DNA of 64,000 nt from Adiantum capillus-veneris (GCA_014529385.2 CM043944.1:88188384-88252383); one strand, 5' to 3'. Numbered from the stretch's first letter, positions 22,738 to 35,100 are shown. Notes: generated from the sequence alone by a model not told the origin. A program made the numbers and translations.

Positions 22738-23477
22738 TCACCCAATGCCCATCAACTCACGACAGTGTTGAAACTGATGTCTGGAGAGACTCTTAGTGAG
22801 TGCATCCGTTGTGTTCTCTGATGTAAGAATCTTCACTAAATCAAGGCTCTTGTTTGCCAGGCATTCACAACTGAAGTGATAGCGCACATCAATGTGTTTC
22901 GTTCTGGAATGAAACACTGGATTGTTAGCCAAGGCAATAGCACTTTGACTGTCACAATGAAGAACTGGTGTACACTGCTCCAATCCAAGATCTTTCACTA
23001 GGCGAGCAAGCCAAATAGCTTCTTTGCATGCTTCACTCAATGCAACGTACTCTAACTCTATCGTAGAAATGGATGTACAATCTTGAAGAAAGATCTCCAA
23101 GAAATAGCAGAACCAGCAAATGTGTAAATCCAACCTGTTGTTGATTTGGGACTGTCAACACAGCCTACATAGTCACTGTCTACGAATCCTTGAATGGATG
23201 ACTCTCCACGACCATAGCATAATTGTCTATCTGCAGTGCCACTCAAGTATCTGAGAATCGACTTGACAGCATCCCAATGCCTTTTACCAAGGTTAGACAT
23301 AAATCTGCTGACAACTCCCACTGCATGTGCAATGTCAGGTCTTGTAGCCACCATGGCATACATGAGACTACCACAAGCTGAAGCATAAGGAATTTTAGCC
23401 ATCGCAGCTTTTTCCTCAGCAGATTTGGGACAATCGTTCTTGCTAGGTTTCAAATATGCAGGCAATGGAGTACTCAA
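22738..23477 (-). pseudogene. Copia RNase H domain (two frames)
   Basis: 23477-23058 holds ATRPDIAHAVGVVSRFMSNL, RHWDAVKSILRYLSGTADR and FVDSDYVGCVDSPKSTTGW. After a frameshift near 23110, 23100-22738 continues with STIELEYVALSEACKEAIWL, LHCDSQSAIALANNPVFHSR and KHIDVRYHF. This is the standard C-terminus of copia Pol, whose RNase H removes the RNA strand during reverse transcription. The acidic residues of DSDYVG, E of IELEYVA and D of CDSQSA are present. The frameshift separates them. Confidence 0.85.
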
Positions 23478-23489
23478 GGCCTTCCCCTT

Positions 23490-23690
23490 CTACATGTTGA
23501 AATGATCAAGAACCTTGTGCACATACTCTTTTTGAGAAAGGTACAACAACCTCTTCTTACGATCACGAGTAATGAGCATACCCAAAATGTGATTGGCTTC
23601 AGCCAAATCTTTCATGTTGAATTGACTTTTCATCTTGGTTTTCAAGTCAGCAATTTCCTTCTTAGACTCGACCAGCAATAAGCATGTCAT
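23490..23690 (-). pseudogene. Copia RT C-terminal part (thumb/connection)
   Basis: Encodes FNMKDLAEANHILGMLITRD, then LYLSQKEYVHKVLDHFNM followed by a stop. Copia RT normally continues from the YVDDM region through this segment into RNase H. A frameshift near 23680 separates it from YVDDMLIAG, and the TAG after HFNM separates it from RNase H. Confidence 0.85.
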
Positions 23691-26172
23691 CTACATAAAG
23701 GATAAGCATAATAAGTTGTCCATTTGGTTGTCTTTTCATGTAAAGACATGGATCCTCATTACTGCGCTTGTAGCCTAGAGAACGTATAAATGCATCAAAC
23801 TTTTGATACCATTGTCTAGATGATTGCTTCAAGCCATAGAGACTTTTCATAAGCTTACAGACCAAATGTTCCTTGCCCTTGAGCACAAACCCTTCAGGTT
23901 GCTGCATATAAATCTCTTCCTCAAGATCACCATGTAAGAAAGCTGTAATGACATCCATTTGATCAAGCTTCATATCTTCAGTGGCAACCAAAGCAAGCAA
24001 CATTCTTAGTGTCGTCATCTTGACCACTGGAGAAAAGATTTCCTGGAAATCTACCCCATATTCTTGCTTGAAACCTTTGGCCACTACACGAGCTTTGTAA
24101 TTCTCAACATTGGATGCAATCTTCTTCTTGTAAACCCATTTACAAGGCAAAGCTTTCCTACCTTTTGGCAATGGAACAAGTTCCCATGTTTTGTTCTTTG
24201 CAATACTGGGTAGCTCCCTCTTCATAGCATGTTCCCACTGCACCTTATCATTGGCTAGCATAGCCTCTTTGTAACAAGAAGGCTCACCACTATCTGTCAG
24301 CAACACAAAGTCCATGCCTGGAACAAACCGTTCTGGCGGATGTGAGACTCTTTGAGATCTCCTCGGCTGATCAGAGCTTGTGCTAGCCTGTGTAGTAATT
24401 GGCTCTGGAGCTATCTGTACAGGAGGTGATACATCGTAAAACGTCACTTTCCGGAATTCAACCTCTTTCGTTGGCTGCCTATGCATCTTGGTCTCATTGA
24501 AGACAACATCACTACTACGGATTACTGATAGACTTTCCGGATCCCATAAACGATAGCCAAATTGACCATCTACACCATAGCCAATAAAGATGCATTTCTT
24601 GGACTTAGGGTCAAGCTTAGCACGCAACTGCTTGGGTACATGTGCATAAGCTTCGCAGCCAAATGTACGGAGTTTTTCATAAGATAACTTATGTCCTGAC
24701 CATAACTCCAAAGGTACACGAAACTGTAATGAAGCATGTGGTGATCTATTGATCAAATACACAGCAGTGTATAATGCTTCAGCCCAAAACGCTTGTGGTA
24801 AATTAGCATGTGATAGCATAGACATAATCCGCTCTTGGATGGTCCTATTCATTCGTTCTGCAACACCATTTTGTGCAGGGGTATAAGGAGCTATAAACTC
24901 ACGCTTAATTCCCCTACTTGAATAGAAGTATGTAAACTCTTTGGAGACATATTCTCCACCATTGTTTGAGCGTAAAGCTTTCAATTTATGTTCAGACTGA
25001 GTTTCCACACTAGATAAGAACTTTTTGAAACAAGAAAAAGTCTCATCTTTAGACTTCATGGCATAAACCCAAACATGTCGTGTTGCATCATCAATGAATG
25101 TAACATAATAAGACGCACTACCATGGGATTTAGAAGGCATAGGCCCACATAAATCACTATGCACAAGCTCTAAGGGCTTTCTTTCTTCGTCAAAAGATTG
25201 TGTACGATGTGCTCGTGTTTGCTTACCATATTGACAGTGTTCACAAAAGGGAAAATCAGAAAATGATAAAGACGGTAAGTAGCCCAAACGAGAAAGAGTT
25301 TCCATTCCCTTCTTTGACATATGACCTAACCAGCTATGCCACAAAGCAACAGTTGGCAGCTCGGTTACAGAAAGAACACTGTTCTTGTCAGATACATAAA
25401 GAGGATAAAGTGTACCAACTTTAGAACCATGGGCTAAAATAAGATGACCTTTCGCAATACGCCAAGACTGCTGATGAAAAGTGACTTTGTAACCCAAGTC
25501 ATCAAGACGTCCAACCGAAATCAAATTTCGTGTCAAAGCTGGAACATGATGCACATTATGTATGGTAAACCTCACCCCATTTGCCATAACCATAGCAATA
25601 TCACCTATGCCCACAATGTCACAAGAGTAGCTGTCACCTAGCGTAACAGTGCCAATGGTAGTAAACAAATGCCTATGAGGTGTGACATGCAACGAAGCAC
25701 CCGAATCAAGAATCCATGTATGGGACACTTCACCACTAACAAGTAGCTTTGTTGGCATAGAACTCTGCAAAGATAGAGTTTCTTGTGCATCATAAAATAC
25801 ATCATTATTTTTAGTCAACATATTGATGTCTTGTGCATCACAATCATCTTGCACTATGTTCAGTTCTTCAATCTTAACTGAACTCTTTGGTTTCTCCTTT
25901 TTATCATCATTGTCTTTGCCTTTGCCTTTACCTTTGTCACGCTTCCAAGCATAACAATCATTCTTTATGTGACCAAACTTATCATAATAATGGCATTGAA
26001 CATTGCGGCGACCACGAGACTTTGATCTATCCTTTGATGCATCTCTATTGCCCTCTTTCTTGGACTCACGTTGCGAAGAACGGCCCTTATGTTGCTTATC
26101 ATCCCTTTGCACATAATGAGCTTCGCCATGATGCGAGCTAGTCATGTTCTTTCTACGCATCTCCTCTGACAA
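23662..26172 (-). pseudogene. pol: Copia Pol: knuckle, protease, integrase, RT (836 codons open)
   Basis: Order on the minus strand: a basic linker; a defective zinc knuckle, CHYYDKFGHIKNDC (second Cys is Tyr); protease WILDSGASLHVTPH; integrase zinc site (LWHSWLGH...FCEHC); integrase core VHSDLCGPM with the first Asp, SNNGGEYVSK where the second Asp is Asn, and GVAERMNRT with the Glu; GAG-pre/RT linker rich in QRVSHPPER; RT WELVPLPKGRKALPCKWVYK, QMDVITAFLHGDLEEEIYMQ, KSLYGLKQSSRQWYQKFD and the catalytic ILYVDDMLIAG. Loss of the integrase Asp and the knuckle Cys, plus flanking frameshifts, indicate an inactive copy despite the long open frame. The listed Met is only the first in frame. Confidence 0.92.
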
Positions 26173-26725
26173 AAGTGCACTAGTAACATCACGTACTTTA
26201 GCGTACCATTAGGAGCAGAGTTACTAACAGCTGTGCAAAAGATATCCGAAGAGGGTGGCAACGAACAAAGTAGAAAGATTGCTTTCATCTCATCATCAAT
26301 GGTCATGCGTTGTGCACGAATCTGAGCAAATAGAGAATCAAAGTCATTAATATGACTGGCAACACTGGCTGACTCCTTCAAGCGAAGGTTAAACAGTTTT
26401 TGCATCATGAAAACTTTATTACTTGCCGTATCTTTTTCATAAGTGTTGCATAACTTTTGCCATAAAGCATAGGCAGATTCACATTCTAGCACTAAAAAGT
26501 ACACTGACTCAGCAAGGTGCAATCTAATAGTAGATCTGCATAGCTCATCAAGCTCCTCCCATTGAACTGAGTCAAATTCATCTCTTCAGTCCGAGTCGCA
26601 TAAATAATAGGCAATTTTTGTTTCTTTTGGACAAGCACATCTTGCATCTGATTCTTCCAAAGTTGAAAATTAGTGCCATCAAACTTCTTCATGTCACAAA
26701 TGTCACGGTCTTTGCTAGTAGACAT
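26142..26725 (-). pseudogene. gag: Copia gag
   Basis: 26725-26530 begins MSTSKDRDICDMKKFDGTNF then QLWKNQMQDVLVQ, the N-terminal F-dG-NF..W...m...L pattern of copia gag. After a frameshift near 26525, 26522-26142 reads ESAYALWQKLCNTYEKDTAS, VFMMQKLFNLRLKESASVAS and LLCSLPPSSDIF, the UBN2-type capsid core. A second frameshift near 26195 (after NGTLKY) leads into the Pol frame. Gag assembles the particle. The start at 26725 is well supported by the family pattern. Confidence 0.85.
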
Positions 26726-27778
26726 GGTGACAAAACTACCAAAAGATTCTGGGAAAATTTCGGCAGAGTCTCCTTTGTATTTGGGACTATGTCAACCAAA
26801 ATACGAGACAAAATGACCAAGTATGTCACCCACAAAGCATAAAAGAGAGCAATGCCTCTCAAAAGCACACTGTATAGAGACACACTGAGGCGCATAAACT
26901 GTCAAACTGACCATAGACCGCCAACTCGGCGTCAAAAGCACCTATACCATTCTATACATGTCCTATGGCGAGGCCTCGTAAGGGATGCTCCATCTACCTA
27001 TATCACCGAAGGTATCTCCACATTTGAGAATACCCCAGCTCAATGAAAACCTTACGCTATCCACCCTCAACAACGTAGGTTATGCAGCAAAAACGTATAG
27101 CCAAGTGTCAAAAATGGCTATCTTCCGGACCAAGTCTCAGAAATGGCCGGGACTGCCGTACTAGCCAAAAGATGGCTCCACAAAAGCGTACAATGGCAGT
27201 ATCCACAAAGACGTACAAGTCTGTCAAGAGGCTCAAACAGGCGTCAAAAGCATGTGCCTGCAACTAAACATCCCTGCGGGGAGTCAATCCGCTCTCAAAA
27301 GAGCTCAAACACTGTCAAAAGTGTCAATATATACATGTACGCATAAACAACTACTCCCACTGGAACCATAATATCGCAAGCACTGAAACCTGTAGCCTGT
27401 ACCTGTACCTGTAGTCGAAGAAGACAATGCTGTCAAGATCCCACTCTATGTGTGTGTATGAGGCCACTCCGAAAGAGGCTACACACTCCCGAATGAGCTG
27501 TGGGCTCTCGTAGATGGAAGAGACTTCAACAATGGTACCTGTAACTGGCTATGGAAGCACTACAGCACAAACTACCATAAGAGGGCTGAAAATTTCAGCT
27601 CTTGAACTATAGCTCGAATGGGGTTTTTGATGGCTCAAATGGCTCTGAAAGGGGGGTAAAACCCCAGGACATTTGATGGAAACTCTCTTGGGAAGATGAA
27701 CTTGCCAATGGCAAAATCGGAATCCTGTTTGCACTCTTGAAAGTGCGCGCGCGCGGAAACGATTTCGGGAATGAAACC
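26726..27778 (-). other. Copia element leader (5' untranslated region)
   Basis: About 1.05 kb between the primer site and the gag Met with no conserved coding frame. Small plus-strand frames here are incidental. Its length is within the range of plant copia leaders. Confidence 0.6.
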
Positions 27779-27790
27779 GCTCTGATACCA
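27779..27790 (-). promoter_or_regulatory. Copia primer-binding site
   Basis: The minus strand reads TGGTATCAGAGC, two bases inside the 5' LTR. It is complementary to the 3' end of plant initiator methionine tRNA, the primer for minus-strand DNA synthesis. Confidence 0.9.
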
Positions 27791-27792
27791 GA

Positions 27793-28052
27793 TGATGGGG
27801 AGGAGCTGGGAGCACAACGGAAGAAAAATACGCACGCACACACTCACGCACACACTACCATAGCCACACACAGGTTGAAGGGGCGAGAGCCAACGTACTG
27901 TATACCCCCTTTCTTTCTTCTCTTATCTTATGCACTAAGGCACAATACACATTGCACTTAGTGTTAGTGGCTCACACAAGTGTATAGCTGTACACTTAGG
28001 GTTAGCGACAGTTAGTGATGGGCGGTTGGCCACATGGCCATTTAACCTAACA
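27793..28052 (-). repeat. Copia element 5' LTR (260 bp)
   Basis: Starts TGATGGGGAGGAGC and ends TTTAACCTAACA on the plus strand. It is the partner of 22423-22682 with about 94 percent identity by eye, mostly substitutions and no length change. Confidence 0.92.
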
Positions 28053-28683
28053 CCAAGTGTCGCAGCAAATAAAGCATAAATCTGTCTTTGGGACTCCAAA
28101 TGCACAAGGACATGCCTCACAAAGGGGGGGGGGGGGGAGGATGGTCTGCATCCATGCGGTGAGAAGACCCAGGCTCGGAGAAAATCCCGGGCAAACACCT
28201 TTGGATAGAGCACACGTTCACATAGCTTTCCACACTGCTATCAATTTGTACCAACCTACTCTTCCTCCTGCACTAGAACCCCAAAGTTTCTCACGACCGG
28301 CCACAAAACCCCCACTTATGGTAGTTCGAAGTCGTCTACTCTCGCCCCCACTTTCTCCCTCTCCCCTAGCCCAATCCGACTACCTATAGAGGTGATACTT
28401 GACAAAACGCTTCGGCGACCAGTGTAGCTACCTACCTACAACAGCGAAAATTCAGCAGATCAGCAACGACCGTTGCAATACTTTCTGCGACACCGCCCAC
28501 CGTGGAGCACCATCGGGCATTCACGACAATGCTGATGATGGTTTTAACATGCATATTTTAGGATGTTGCCTTAGTTTCACACTTCACTTTGTTTTATTTT
28601 TATACCTAGATATTGTAATTAGCTCCATCGAGATTGTATCATATGTAAGTTTGGCCTTTGAAGGCGTTTAATGTAGCATTTTG

Positions 28684-28718
<35 letters not shown>

Positions 28719-29040
28719 ACAACAGTGGCAGAAGTACACACTGACGAAGCTTTTCGACGACCCATGCAATACTTTCTCCGACAACATTTTTCTCATAACA
28801 ATCTTCCACTTTACTTCATTTTATTTTTGTACCTGGATATTAAATTGGATCCACAAGGATTCTAGCCGATGGGTCTCATAAGAAATTTTTGCGTTTTGAA
28901 GACGATGACTATAACAATTCATCCCCCATTGCGTTTTGGTAATTGCAATCGATAGTGTTATACTTTTTTACAATTATAAACTATAATAGTATCTGGACAT
29001 TGTCTTTTTCCTCTTCCCTTCATCTTCCCGTTTCTATGCT
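28053..29040. other. Unassigned DNA with homopolymer tracts and a diverged duplication
   Basis: A 15-bp G run (28124-28138) and a 33-bp C run (28685-28717) are present. The text 28437-28680 and 28718-28960 share CAACAG, GCAATACTTTCT(G/C)CGACA, CTTCA(C/T)TTTGTTTTATTTTT-like blocks in the same order, so it is an old tandem duplication with the C run at the junction. The frame 28681-28881 encodes a proline run from the C tract and is not a gene. Confidence 0.5.
28685..28717. repeat. Poly-C tract (33 bp)
   Basis: Uninterrupted C from 28685 to 28717, exceptionally long for a C homopolymer. It could form i-motif/G-quadruplex structure or reflect assembly uncertainty. Confidence 0.95.
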
Positions 29041-29493
29041 ACCAAATGGCCAACCTTGATAGTGCATTTTAAGAGGCGACATCCCAGTGGATAGGAAGCT
29101 CCTCAAGTACCTTTTGTGCTTGATGATGTGCACCACATTTGGCATACATATTGAGCAAGGAAATGCCAAGCACGATGTTTTATTTCAATGACCACTAACT
29201 AAAAATATCATAGTGGACTCTTTTATCCATATTCTTTTATCCATAACATACATTTGAAGTGTAAGTGTACATATTTGCATTTGGAGTGATGCCTTCTCTC
29301 TGTCACTACTAGAAACATGTATCTCTCTCTTCATAATCCTCACCGTGTTGAACATATCATGCAACCAATGCACTCCATGAGACAACATTGCATATGAAAA
29401 GGCACCCTTGCTTCACATATGTTGAAAAAAGTGCAGGGCATATGTGATTGCATCTGAAGAGACACTCTCACTTCTCCTTGGGCTGAAAACAGC

Positions 29494-29709
29494 CTATAAG
29501 CTCCTTAGCCTTACCCAAGTTGGGAATATCCTATAATGAGTGTATTTCAAGAGATGACATCCGAGACAGAGCACTGTTTGTGCTTCATAAAGTGCACCAC
29601 ATTTGGCATACATGTTGACCATGGTAGTGCCAAGCACAATGTCACATCCGTTGAAAACAAATCTCTCTCTCTTCTTGACCCGACCTTGTTGGACATATTC
29701 TACAATCAA
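29494..29709 (-). pseudogene. PPR fragment
   Basis: The minus strand reads FVFNGCDIVLGTTMVNMYAK then CGALYEAQTVLCLGCHLL. This is one PPR (P-L-S type) helix pair with a following frame change. It is nearly the same as the copy at 30781-31023, which keeps EAQKVLEEI. Confidence 0.8.
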
Positions 29710-29848
29710 TCACTCCTTGAGACAACATTGCATATGTAGAGACACCCTTCCTTTGCATCAGCTAAAAACAGCCTAGAGCGTATGTGATTGCATATGGAGA
29801 GACACCCTCATGTCAGATCCACTAAAAAACATCCAAAGATCCTTACTC

Positions 29849-30037
29849 CTACCCAAGTTGGGCATATCCTTCAATCAATGCATTGCAAGAGATGACATCC
29901 TGGAAAAAAATCTCCCCAAGTAATTTTTGTGCTTTATGAAGTATACCACATTCGACATACATGTCGACCAATGCAATTAATTTGAGAAAAATAGCATAGA
30001 AAAAGTAAAACTTTGCTTTAATTTTCAATATTTCCAT
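29849..30037 (-). pseudogene. PPR fragment
   Basis: Encodes LIALVDMYVECGILHKAQKL then EIFFQDVISCNALIEGYAQ, spanning one repeat and the start of the next in one frame. Tyr-Val-Glu replaces the usual Tyr-Ala-Lys. Confidence 0.8.
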
Positions 30038-30780
30038 TTGAAAAATCCATAAAAGGGAGTTGTGTATAGTTGTGAAAATGCCTTTTCTTGAACATTGCTG
30101 CTGCCTGCTGACTACTCGACACCTTGTTCTCCCTTCATACTCCCCTTTCTATGTGGCTAGCCATTGTGCATTCGAAGAGGCGACATCCCGAACAGGAAGC
30201 TCCTCAAGCACTTTTTGTGCTTGATGAAGTGAATCACGTTTGGCATACATGTTGAGCAAGGCAATGCCAAGCACAACATTTTCTTTCAACGACCACTAGC
30301 TAACAATATCATAGTGAATTATTTTTTCCATATTAGCATTTTGCGTAATGCCACATAACATGCATTTGAAGTGTAAGTGTACGAAATTGCATTTGGATTG
30401 ATGCCCTCTCTCTATTGCTATAAGAAATAGCTATCTCTCTCTTCCTGATCCATACCGTGTTGGACATATCTTGCAATCAATGCACTCCACAAGATAACAT
30501 TGCATATGAAGAGGCACCCTTGCTTCACGTCTACTGAAAATAGTGCAGGGCATATGTGATTGCATCTATCTCTGTCGATGCTAGAAACAACTATCTCTCT
30601 CTTCCTTATTGTGAATGTGTTGGACATATCCTGCAATCAATGCACTCCACGAGACAACATTGCATATGAAGATGCACCCTTAATTCGCATCTATGGAAAA
30701 CAGTGCATGGAATATGTGATTGCATTTGAAGAGACACTCTCACTTTGCCTTGGGCTGAAAACAACCTAGAGCTCCTTGGC

Positions 30781-31029
30781 CTACCAAGTCAAGAATATCC
30801 CATAATGAGTGCATTCCAAGAGATGACATCCCAGACAAGAAATCTCCTCAAGCACTTTTTGTGCTTCATAAAGTGCACCACATTTGGCATACATGTTGAC
30901 CATGCCAGTGCCAAGCACAATGTCACATCCATTAAAAATAGATCTCTCTCTCTCTCTCTCTTCTTGATTCGACCATGTTGGACATATTCTACAATCACTG
31001 CACTCCTTGGGATAACATTGCATCTATAG
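30781..31029 (-). pseudogene. PPR fragment in two overlapping frames
   Basis: One frame gives CDIVLGTGMVNMYAKCGALY then EAQKVLEEI. After a frameshift the other gives DVISWNALIMGYS. A CT run (30941-30961) expanded inside the coding sequence and encodes an Arg-Glu repeat. Confidence 0.8.
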
Positions 31030-31408
31030 AGACACTCTTGCTCTGCATCAGTTGAAAAGCCTAGAGCGTATGTGATTGCATACGGAGAGACACCTTCTCT
31101 TAGAATCCACTAAAAAACATCCAAAGCTCCTTAGTCCTACCCAAGTTGGGCATATCCTGCAATGCCTTCAAAGAGACGACATCCTAGATTGAGAGCTTCC
31201 CAAGCACTTTTTAAGCTTTATGAAGTACACCACATTTGGCATACATGTCGACCAGTGTAGTTCCAAGCATGATGTTGCATCCGCTGAAAACAACCCAAAG
31301 CTCCTTGGCACTACCCAAGCTAGAAATATTTGGAATGCATGTCGACCAAGGCAGTGCCAAGCATGAAAACCACTAAAAATAGCCCAAAGATCCTTGTCTC
31401 TACCAAAG

Positions 31409-31627
31409 CTAGTCATATCCTGTACTGAGTGCATTTGGAAAGACAACATCCTGGAGAGAAAGCTGGTCAATCACTTTTGCTGCCTTATGAAGTGCACCAC
31501 ATTTGGCATACATGTCGATCGAGGTAGTGCCAAGCATGACATTTTCTTTCAACAACCACTGGCTAATAATATTATCGTGAATCCTTTTGCCCATATCAGC
31601 ATCTAGTGTAATTCCACATGCCTTCAA
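31409..31627 (-). pseudogene. Best-preserved PPR fragment (about two repeats)
   Basis: The minus strand reads MKACGITLDADMGKRIHDNI, then ENVMLGTTSIDMYAKCGALH, KAAKVIDQLSLQDVV and NALSTGYD. The G-K-IH and DMYAKCG landmarks fit the plant PLS-class order. Flanking frames are broken on both sides. Confidence 0.85.
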
Positions 31628-31844
31628 GGTGCACGTGTATGCGATTGCATTGGAGAGATACCCTCTCTCTACATCGTGACCCTGTTGGACATATCATGTA
31701 ATGAATGCACTCTTTGAGACAACATTGCATTTGGAGAGACACACTCTCTCTGCACCAGTTGAAAACATACTAGAGCATATGTGATTGCATTTGGAGAGGT
31801 GTCCTTGCTCCGCATCCGTTGGAAAACGCCCATAACTCCTTCGC

Positions 31845-31993
31845 TGTCATGCCAAGGGCATATCCAGGGGAGGTCATGGACCTGGAACAATAAGTGGATG
31901 GCTGCCAATGAGGAACATGGGATTCAGTAGCCAGGGGCTATATAAGGGAGGGTGGGCGGTTAATCCAGGTTAGGCAGTTCCCTAGGATTTACA
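31845..31993 (+). repeat. 5' LTR of the short-LTR element (149 bp)
   Basis: Begins TGTCATGCCAAGGGCATATC and ends CTAGGATTTACA. The TATA box is at about 31938. Confidence 0.9.
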
Positions 31994-31994
31994 T

Positions 31995-32006
31995 TGGTAT
32001 CAGAGC
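31995..32006 (+). promoter_or_regulatory. Primer-binding site of the short-LTR element
   Basis: TGGTATCAGAGC, one base after the LTR end, is complementary to the initiator-Met tRNA 3' end, as in copia-type elements. Confidence 0.85.
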
Positions 32007-32009
32007 TCA

Positions 32010-32067
32010 GGGATGGAGGGGAGAAGGGGAAGGCTTGCATGTTTTTGCATGGCAAGGCATGAATTGT

Positions 32068-32115
<48 letters not shown>

Positions 32116-35100
32116 TTGAGCTTGCCTGCCATGGCATGGGAATGGTCCCTTGGAAGGAGGAAGAGGATAGGGCCACAGGAGCAGCCCCTTCCATGGGGGC
32201 TCAAGCTTGCATGACCGCGCGTGTAATCACCCTTACACAGAAGGGATGGTCGGAATCGACTTGGGTGGAACGGTGATCTCTTGAGCTTGTCCAGATCACG
32301 GTGCCCTGCTAAGAAAAACTCGTCATAGCAGCGTTGAACAGTAACCAACACCACGCGCTCGGAGTTGGTCTTGACCCTGCACAGTCGTTTGCAATAGACA
32401 CACCATCATTGGTTTGTTTTAATTTATTTATTTTTCCTTTGCTTATTTTTACACTGAGAGCCCTACGAGTGCCCTACGACCACCCTTGGGGGTCGCTCCC
32501 ACAATATAGCCTACAAAAGCTGCAAGGCTTGGTAATACCATATCTTGCCGAGCTTTGTCATTGTACGACATAGTTAACCTGTACAAGGCATCATGCATGC
32601 GCATGTCAGGCGCCCTTGACAATTACTGCAGATTGATGTACTTGGCATGATAGCACGACTACATTCATCAGTCTACAGGTATTAGAGGACTGCAAGAAGG
32701 CGGCACACACTTAGCATTGGCCACGCAAAGACCTTAACATCGCAAGCTAGGTTAGATTACACAAACGATCAGCTTCGACCTTCAATGCGGAAAGCTTTTG
32801 TAACTCAAGGCTCGATCACCTTCGATCATCCCAAGTTCAACACATGATTGGCGATGCATGGCTTTTCTACAAGAACAGATAGAAAGTAACCTCTTTCAAT
32901 TTTGTTTTTATCAATTGATTACCCTCATAGTTTATGCAGGGTGGCAAAGTTGCCTAGAAATAATGGTCAGTCAGACTGTGACTGGTATTGCAATGAGCAA
33001 GGCTCCGTACAAGGGTGCTAATGAGCAAGGTTTGTGTAGTCCAATGTTGTGTTACTGCTTTCATAATATTTGCAGTTTCCCCTCGGTACCACATTCAATT
33101 TTTGGATCGGCAAGATTTTTGTCAGCATGTGTACTTAATGAGGTATGGAGTTGATTCTTGTTTATTGAGCATCTGCTTGATAGCTATGATATGCAACATA
33201 CGTGCACACACTTTAGGCACGCAAAGCACAAGCATGGCTTGTGAAAATTACTGTAAGCACCAACAATTTGATTGGTTTAAAGATTGGAATCAAGCATGGC
33301 TTGAGTATCAACCCTTGCTCTGCAGCACGGCTTCTCAACGGTTCAATTTTGATGCAAAAGCATAGCAAATTTACAATGTTTTGGAATCTCAAGGAGATTG
33401 GCACATTCTATTGCTTGACTTGATGAACGGGACAAGTTGTTCGGCATGGTCGACTCCTTCTTACTGTTTCTTGTAGCTGACAGAGGATGCTTACGACACA
33501 GTACTGGTTAATTTCACTTGAAATTGCTCGACACGGTCCATTATTTTTGTCATGATATCTGTAGCCACATCCGTTGGCTCTCCACCCAAACATATTTACG
33601 TGAAGCAAGGCTTCATTTAGGAATCTTGCATTGAGATTTTTCCCGTTTGGGGTATGCTATGAGCATACGCCCTTGGGAAATTTCTCCATATGCCTCCAGG
33701 ATATTTTAGGGCATGTATATGATACATACGCCACCTTTCTCTCGTGCAACAGAGATGGTTATGATCTACATTTGAGCAAACTTTTGCTTCGACATCTCTA
33801 GACAACTGGTTACAGCAGGATGACCAAGTTAGACCATGTTCAGTATTGTTTATTTTTCCATGATTATACATTTACATTGGAAACTATTGCTTTTGTGCAA
33901 AGCAAAGTGCTTTGACAATTTTACATGAAGCAAGGCTTCTCCCTTGTGCCAAGGTACTTCCCAATGACTCGGCATGAAGGGCAGTGTCACACAAGTTTGG
34001 GGAACTGGCAAAATAGGGAATATCACTCACATAATCCCTACCAATACATCTGTGCAAGGCACTTATGGTTTTGGCTCTCACATTTGAGGCCATCACTTTT
34101 GCGAAGGGCTTGAAATTCTGCATGCACGACATGCTAGCTAGGTAGATTCTATTCTACTGCATCAACCAATATGCTTCTGCTATAACACTAGACACTTTGT
34201 CACGGACAAGATAAGTTCTGGATTGTTTAACATGATTTTTTGGTTGCTGTCAACGCACAACAACAGTAAAAGGAACCTAAATCTAAGACTTAATTCACGG
34301 GCAAAGTGCCATATTTAAGTCATTTTCATACAGTCACGATCCCCTACATGGTAGGTGAGGCAAGATGTGACGTGTTTTTCTATTACCTCTCTCGATGAGA
34401 GCGTTATACAACCAGATTGTTGCATGCTTATAGGATACGCTGCATGCTACACATAAGATGCACACGAGCATGGGCGCAATATATATAAGGTAGTAACTTA
34501 AGGAAAGTTCCTCAACCCAACATTCTCTTTCTCTCCCTTTCTTATTTCTCTTGAAGGATAATGAAAGCTTTTTAAGAATCTTTTGTTACATGTTTTGTTT
34601 GGGAGTCAGCCAGAGCCAAGGTGCTCTAACTCTCAGCTAGAAATTGGGCAAGACGCCCAAGCCAAGGTGCTCTAACTCTCAGGTAGAAAGACGCCCTCTA
34701 CATTAGTCTTCATCGTTTCATCGATTGAACACTGTCTTGTCATTACGGATGTTTAGGGTGTCATTTTTGCACTACATGTTTTCAGTGCGATGCTCGAGTT
34801 GAGTTTTTGATAGCCATAAACTCACATCAGCTAATCTCTACCACGGATTCTAGATGCAAAAAACCGTTGCGACAACATGGCTATACATAAGAGCTAGGCA
34901 TTACACTTGTGTGGATCTCCTACTCTCTCTATAGCACTACAAGTGTCTATCGACGCATAGTTTTGGGGTAAGACCCCGTGGATGCTTACTAAATCACCCC
35001 ATAGGAATTGAGGATCACAATTTGATCTATTCCCATTATACTTTCAAGAAAATAATTCTGGAATCTACCACGTGGTAGCAGACAAATTGAACTTTTCAAG

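Larger units (their letters stand above)
22423..28052 (-). mobile_element. Complete copia (Ty1-type) LTR retrotransposon, inactive
   Basis: Two 260-bp LTRs (TG...CA on both strands) bound a 5.6-kb element. It is flanked by a perfect direct repeat CCAAG at 22418-22422 and 28053-28057, a 5-bp target duplication. Minus-strand order is 5' LTR (27793-28052), initiator-Met primer site, gag, protease, integrase, RT, RNase H, polypurine tract, 3' LTR (22423-22682). That domain order defines copia. By eye the LTRs differ at about 15 of 260 positions, so insertion is not recent. Several frameshifts and catalytic changes make it non-functional. Confidence 0.93.
29050..31844 (-). pseudogene. PPR gene cluster remnant (left part)
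   Basis: The minus strand contains repeated fragments of pentatricopeptide-repeat proteins. Plus-strand TTGGCATACATGT-type text, which encodes (V/I)(D/N)MYAKCG in reverse, recurs near 29140, 29608, 29955, 30239, 30880, 31235, 31333 (degenerate) and 31503. Each is accompanied by pieces such as ALYEAQKVL, DVISWNALI and IVLGT. Every copy is broken by stops or frameshifts and parts are missing or rearranged. PPR proteins normally bind organellar RNA and guide editing or processing. Here no copy is long enough to act. 29050-29720 and 30140-31030 resemble each other as direct duplicates. Confidence 0.85.

Noticed and set aside
28681-28881. Plus frame starting with a proline run
   Set aside because: The proline run is the poly-C tract; the rest has no family.
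32858-33365. Two overlapping plus frames of 98 and 116 codons inside the short-LTR element
   Set aside because: They lack gag or pol motifs and overlap each other and minus frames, so chance open frames are likelier.
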